This document shows positions 10,577 through 13,231 of a stretch of 13,231 nucleotides of DNA, in pieces. How positions within the stretch are numbered: the stretch's first letter is position 1; every line of letters begins with the position of its first letter. The position numbers and the translations under genes are program-made. The notes beneath the pieces were generated by a model, which was given only the letters and a program-made list of their open reading frames with translations, did no database searches and was not told the DNA's origin. The stretch lies in assembly GCA_035758925.1 (NCBI GenBank), contig DASTVV010000137.1, positions 1 through 13,231 of the forward strand, in the 5' to 3' direction. The stretch comes from DASPMP01 sp035758925 (GTDB lineage Bacteria > Gemmatimonadota > Gemmatimonadetes > Gemmatimonadales > Gemmatimonadaceae).

Positions 10577-10581
10577 AGGAA

Positions 10582-11997
10582 ATGCAGTGGCACCGTTCCA
10601 TGCGGTCCCTTGCTGTACTCGTGTCGCTTGTCTGCGCGCCCATCGCGCTCCGCGCGCAGGGTTTTGGCGTCAACGAAATCGGTACGTGCGCCACCTCGCG
10701 CGCATTCGCGGTCACCGGATCACCGTGTAAGGACGCGTCGGTGATTTTCTGGAATCCTGGCGCGGCCGCCACGCTGAAAGGCTGGAACGTGCTCGCGGGC
10801 GGCGCGTTGATTCAGCTCGACGCAAAATTCACCCAGGATACCACGTTTCGCGAATTCGAAGGGGACAACCCTCTGGCCTTCGTCCCACACGTGTTCGTGA
10901 ACTACAAGCCCGACAGTGGTTTCTTCTCCCTCAATGGCAAGGCTGCATGGGGACTTGGCGTCTACGTCCCATACGGGCTGACGTCGCAGTGGACCGACAG
11001 TTTTCCGGGCCGCTTTCTGGCCAAGCGTGCTGATTTGCGGACGGTGTACATCCAGCCGAACGTCGCCTACCAGCTGAACGACAAGTGGTTCGTCGGCGGC
11101 GGTCCGGTGATCGGCATCTCCAGCGTCGAGCTGGTTCAGTCGCTCGATTTGTCCCAGCAGGTCGCGTCGGGAGCAATCACGTTCGCGCAGCTGGGCATCG
11201 CGAAGCGTACGGAGTTCGCGCGTGCCCGCCTCAACGGCGACAATTTCGCCGCGTTTGGTGCGCAGATCGGTGTCTTCGGAAAGCCGAATGCCGATTGGAC
11301 GGTGGGTCTTCGCTTCCTGACGCCACTCGAGTTCGATTACGAGGGCGCCACCGCGACGTTCACCCAGGTGCCGACCAACCTCGTCCTGCCTCCCAACAAC
11401 CCGATCGCGCCGGGCTCCACGGTGCAAATCGATCAGCTCGTGGCTCCGCAATTCGCGGCGGGCGGGCGTCTGGTGGACCAGGGCGTGTCGACCAAGATCA
11501 CGCATCCGGCGCAGATCCAGGCTGGCTTCGGGTACAACGGCTTCAAGGACTGGATTCTGTCGGCCGATTACGTGTGGGTCGGCTGGCGGCGATTCAAGGA
11601 GCTTCCGATCGAGTTCCTTGGCCCGGCAAACGTCTCCAACCGCGCCCTGATCGAAGACTACAACAACACGTCAGCCATTCGCCTCGCCGCGCAACGCCAG
11701 TTCACCGGCGGCGCGCAGGTTCGCCTCGGCTTCTCCGGCGTCGCGAGCGCGGCTCCGGACGAGACGGTCACGCCGCTCCTGCCCGAGCAGGATCGGGCAT
11801 ACATCACGATCGGCGGCGAGTATCCGTTCATGAAGAAGTACGCTGTCGAAGCTGGGTACTTGCACGCCTACAGCCCGGGCAAGCGCGGGCGCATCGACGA
11901 GCGCGCGAACCGCGGTCAAACCGGGCTGCAGCTCAATACGGGCAAGTACGACCTGAGCGCCAACGTGCTGTCCATCAGTCTCAAGGCCAACTTCTAA
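10582..11997 (+). CDS. FadL/OmpP1-type outer-membrane transport protein
   Basis: Predicted outer-membrane beta-barrel of 471 residues, close to E. coli FadL (about 446). FadL-family proteins carry long-chain fatty acids or other hydrophobic compounds across the outer membrane. The N-terminus is a signal peptide (MQWHRSMRSLAVLVSLVCAP...), with probable cleavage after LRA at 25. Next comes the family's hatch-region signature, DASVIFWNPGAAATL (51-65; compare the typical DASTIFYNPA). The rest alternates amphipathic strands with loops (GLGVYVPYGLTSQW, VYIQPNVAYQLNDKWFVGGG, ITIGGEYPFMKKYAVEAGYLHAYSPGKRG) and ends in SLKANF, a C-terminal Phe as needed for barrel assembly. C36 and C49 flank the start of the hatch segment and could form a disulfide. 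The substrate cannot be read from sequence. It is followed after 25 bp by an SGNH lipoprotein and is divergent from aceBA, which fits lipid use. Confidence 0.92.
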   Translation: MQWHRSMRSLAVLVSLVCAPIALRAQGFGVNEIGTCATSRAFAVTGSPCKDASVIFWNPGAAATLKGWNVLAGGALIQLDAKFTQDTTFREFEGDNPLAFVPHVFVNYKPDSGFFSLNGKAAWGLGVYVPYGLTSQWTDSFPGRFLAKRADLRTVYIQPNVAYQLNDKWFVGGGPVIGISSVELVQSLDLSQQVASGAITFAQLGIAKRTEFARARLNGDNFAAFGAQIGVFGKPNADWTVGLRFLTPLEFDYEGATATFTQVPTNLVLPPNNPIAPGSTVQIDQLVAPQFAAGGRLVDQGVSTKITHPAQIQAGFGYNGFKDWILSADYVWVGWRRFKELPIEFLGPANVSNRALIEDYNNTSAIRLAAQRQFTGGAQVRLGFSGVASAAPDETVTPLLPEQDRAYITIGGEYPFMKKYAVEAGYLHAYSPGKRGRIDERANRGQTGLQLNTGKYDLSANVLSISLKANF

Positions 11998-12022
11998 ACT
12001 CCGAGCTACGGGAGACACCTGA

Positions 12023-13231
12023 ATGTTTCGTCTTGCGAAAGTTTCTCGCTCGGCCGCTGCACTGGTCGCGGTAGCGCTGGTTGCGGCCTGCTCAAACAAC
12101 GACGAAGTGCTGGGGCCGCAGCCGAGAGGCGCCAATGCGATTTTCCAGAACTACGTCGCGCTCGGAAATTCGATCACGGCCGGGTTCCAGTCTGGCGGCA
12201 TCAACGACTCCACCCAGCGTCGCTCATACGCCGTTTTGCTCGCCGGCCAGATGGGTACACGCTTCGCGTTCCCGTCGCTGGCAGGCCGCGGATGCGCCCC
12301 TCCGATCGCGAACTTCGCGACGCAGGCGCGCGTCGGTACCGGCAGCACCTCCACCACGTGTGACCTGCGCAACCCTGCGTCGGCCACCGATGTGCTCAAC
12401 AACCTCGGCGTGCCAGGCGCGACAGTCGCAGATCTCACAGCAGACAATGGGACGGCCTCATCGAACGTGCTCACGTCGCTCTTCCTCGGCGGGAAGACTC
12501 AGGTGGAAAAGGCACGCGATGCGAATCCGACCTTTGCCTCGATCTGGATCGGCAACAACGATGTGCTCGCAGCGGCCGTCAGCGGCGTGCTCGTTCCCAC
12601 GCCCGGCGTGTCACCCGGCATCACGTCGCAGGCAAACTTCACCGCCTCGTACGACGCGATTGTGACTCAGCTGGGCGCCTCGCAATTCAAGGGCGTACTG
12701 GTTGGCGTCGTGAAAGTCACGGGGGCGCCGATCCTCTTTCCCGTCGCCTCGCTCCTCGGCAGCGCGCAGGCTCTTGGTGGGTTCGACCAGGCAGCCGGTC
12801 GCGTACCGACCAGCACCGATCCGTTCAAGGCCGCGGCGCTCACCATCGACCCGAACTGCGCGGCCGCGCCCACGACGCTGATCTCGTTTCTCATGACCGC
12901 GCAGATCGCGCGATTCCGCAACGACACCAATCCCACGGGCCAGCCGCCCAAACCCGCGGCCAACCGGCAGGGACTTCCGCCATACCTGGCGTGTGGCGTG
13001 AGCGCGGTGCCCGGAGCACCACCGGCGCCAGTCGGAGAGTTCTTCGTGCTCACCCCGGCCGAGCAGGCCACCCTGAACACGGCCGTCACCGGCTACAACA
13101 CGTTCATCTCGGGCAAGGCCACGGAGCTCAACTGGGCATTCATGAATCCCAACGTGCTGCTGGACAGCCTCGTTGCGGCGGGGCAGATCCCGGCGTTCCC
13201 GAATCTGGCGCAGGGCACGACGGCGTTCGGA
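12023..13231 (+). CDS. SGNH/GDSL-type hydrolase lipoprotein (cut by the right window edge)
   Basis: Putative lipid-anchored esterase or lipase. The ATG at 12023 has GGAG at 12011-12014 (eight-base spacing). All 403 codons to the window end are open with no stop. A lipoprotein signal (MFRLAKVSRSAAALVAVALVAAC) ends in the lipobox VAAC with the lipidated C23. SGNH block I is LGNSITAG (47-54), with nucleophile S50 and Asn in place of the usual Asp of GDS. Block II is LGVPGAT (128-134), with an oxyanion-hole Gly. Block III is IGNNDVL (176-182), with the family Asn. The block V Asp-x-x-His should lie beyond the edge. The protein is much longer than the simple SGNH enzymes of about 200-250 residues; it has an insertion of about 70 residues between blocks I and II (including C91 and C113) and a long region after block III. 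It probably forms an operon with the FadL-type gene 25 bp upstream. Membrane side and substrate are unknown. Confidence 0.9.
   Translation, partial: MFRLAKVSRSAAALVAVALVAACSNNDEVLGPQPRGANAIFQNYVALGNSITAGFQSGGINDSTQRRSYAVLLAGQMGTRFAFPSLAGRGCAPPIANFATQARVGTGSTSTTCDLRNPASATDVLNNLGVPGATVADLTADNGTASSNVLTSLFLGGKTQVEKARDANPTFASIWIGNNDVLAAAVSGVLVPTPGVSPGITSQANFTASYDAIVTQLGASQFKGVLVGVVKVTGAPILFPVASLLGSAQALGGFDQAAGRVPTSTDPFKAAALTIDPNCAAAPTTLISFLMTAQIARFRNDTNPTGQPPKPAANRQGLPPYLACGVSAVPGAPPAPVGEFFVLTPAEQATLNTAVTGYNTFISGKATELNWAFMNPNVLLDSLVAAGQIPAFPNLAQGTTAFG

Noticed and set aside
10459..10581. 41-codon N-terminal extension of the FadL-type porin
   Set aside because: It would bury the signal peptide. 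GGAGGA directly before 10582 marks the true start.
10402..10593. 64-codon N-terminal extension of malate synthase
   Set aside because: The extension has no similarity to the family and crosses the promoter region. The ATG at 10401 gives the expected length and catalytic residue numbers close to those of E. coli AceB.

Overview
This is a high-GC bacterial chromosomal window of about 13 kb with four blocks of densely packed genes. The phylum cannot be proved from sequence alone. The mix of a tilS-hpt-ftsH-folP housekeeping cluster, large TolB-propeller secreted proteins, a FadL-type porin paired with an SGNH lipoprotein, and GC-rich intergenic inverted repeats resembles Gemmatimonadota or a related Gram-negative lineage. 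A Gram-negative envelope is supported by two predicted outer-membrane barrels and a lipobox protein.

Region 1 (1-4064, minus strand) reads tilS > hpt > ftsH > folP: tRNA-Ile lysidine synthetase, hypoxanthine phosphoribosyltransferase, the membrane AAA+ protease FtsH, and the N-terminal part of dihydropteroate synthase, which runs off the left edge. Two junctions in this cluster (ftsH/folP and tilS/hpt) hold diverged copies of one GC-rich imperfect inverted repeat built on GGGACAGGGGCAAC. The second copy runs into the 3' end of tilS and encodes its last residues and stop codon.

Region 2 (4136-7299, plus strand) is a two-gene unit, divergent from tilS. It has a 64-residue protein with two predicted membrane segments, then a 990-residue exported protein that overlaps it by four bases (GTGA). 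The large protein combines a gluzincin-like metalloprotease domain (HELTH, with a downstream WVYEGYA), a TolB/WD40-like beta-propeller and a C-terminal region that looks like an outer-membrane barrel. It is the least conventional gene in the window.

Region 3 (7312-10401, minus strand) is the glyoxylate shunt pair aceB > aceA, malate synthase A and isocitrate lyase, both with intact catalytic motifs. Region 4 (10582 to the right edge, plus strand) is divergent from aceB. It has a FadL/OmpP1-type porin and an SGNH/GDSL-type lipoprotein cut by the window end. Regions 3 and 4 fit together metabolically: a surface esterase releases acyl chains, a FadL channel imports them, and the glyoxylate shunt assimilates the acetyl-CoA. 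The 180-bp divergent intergenic region holds an AT-rich candidate promoter and a perfect 6-bp hairpin.

No rRNA, tRNA, CRISPR array, insertion sequence, phage gene or convincing intrinsic terminator was seen. No stretch longer than 300 bases lacks a gene.
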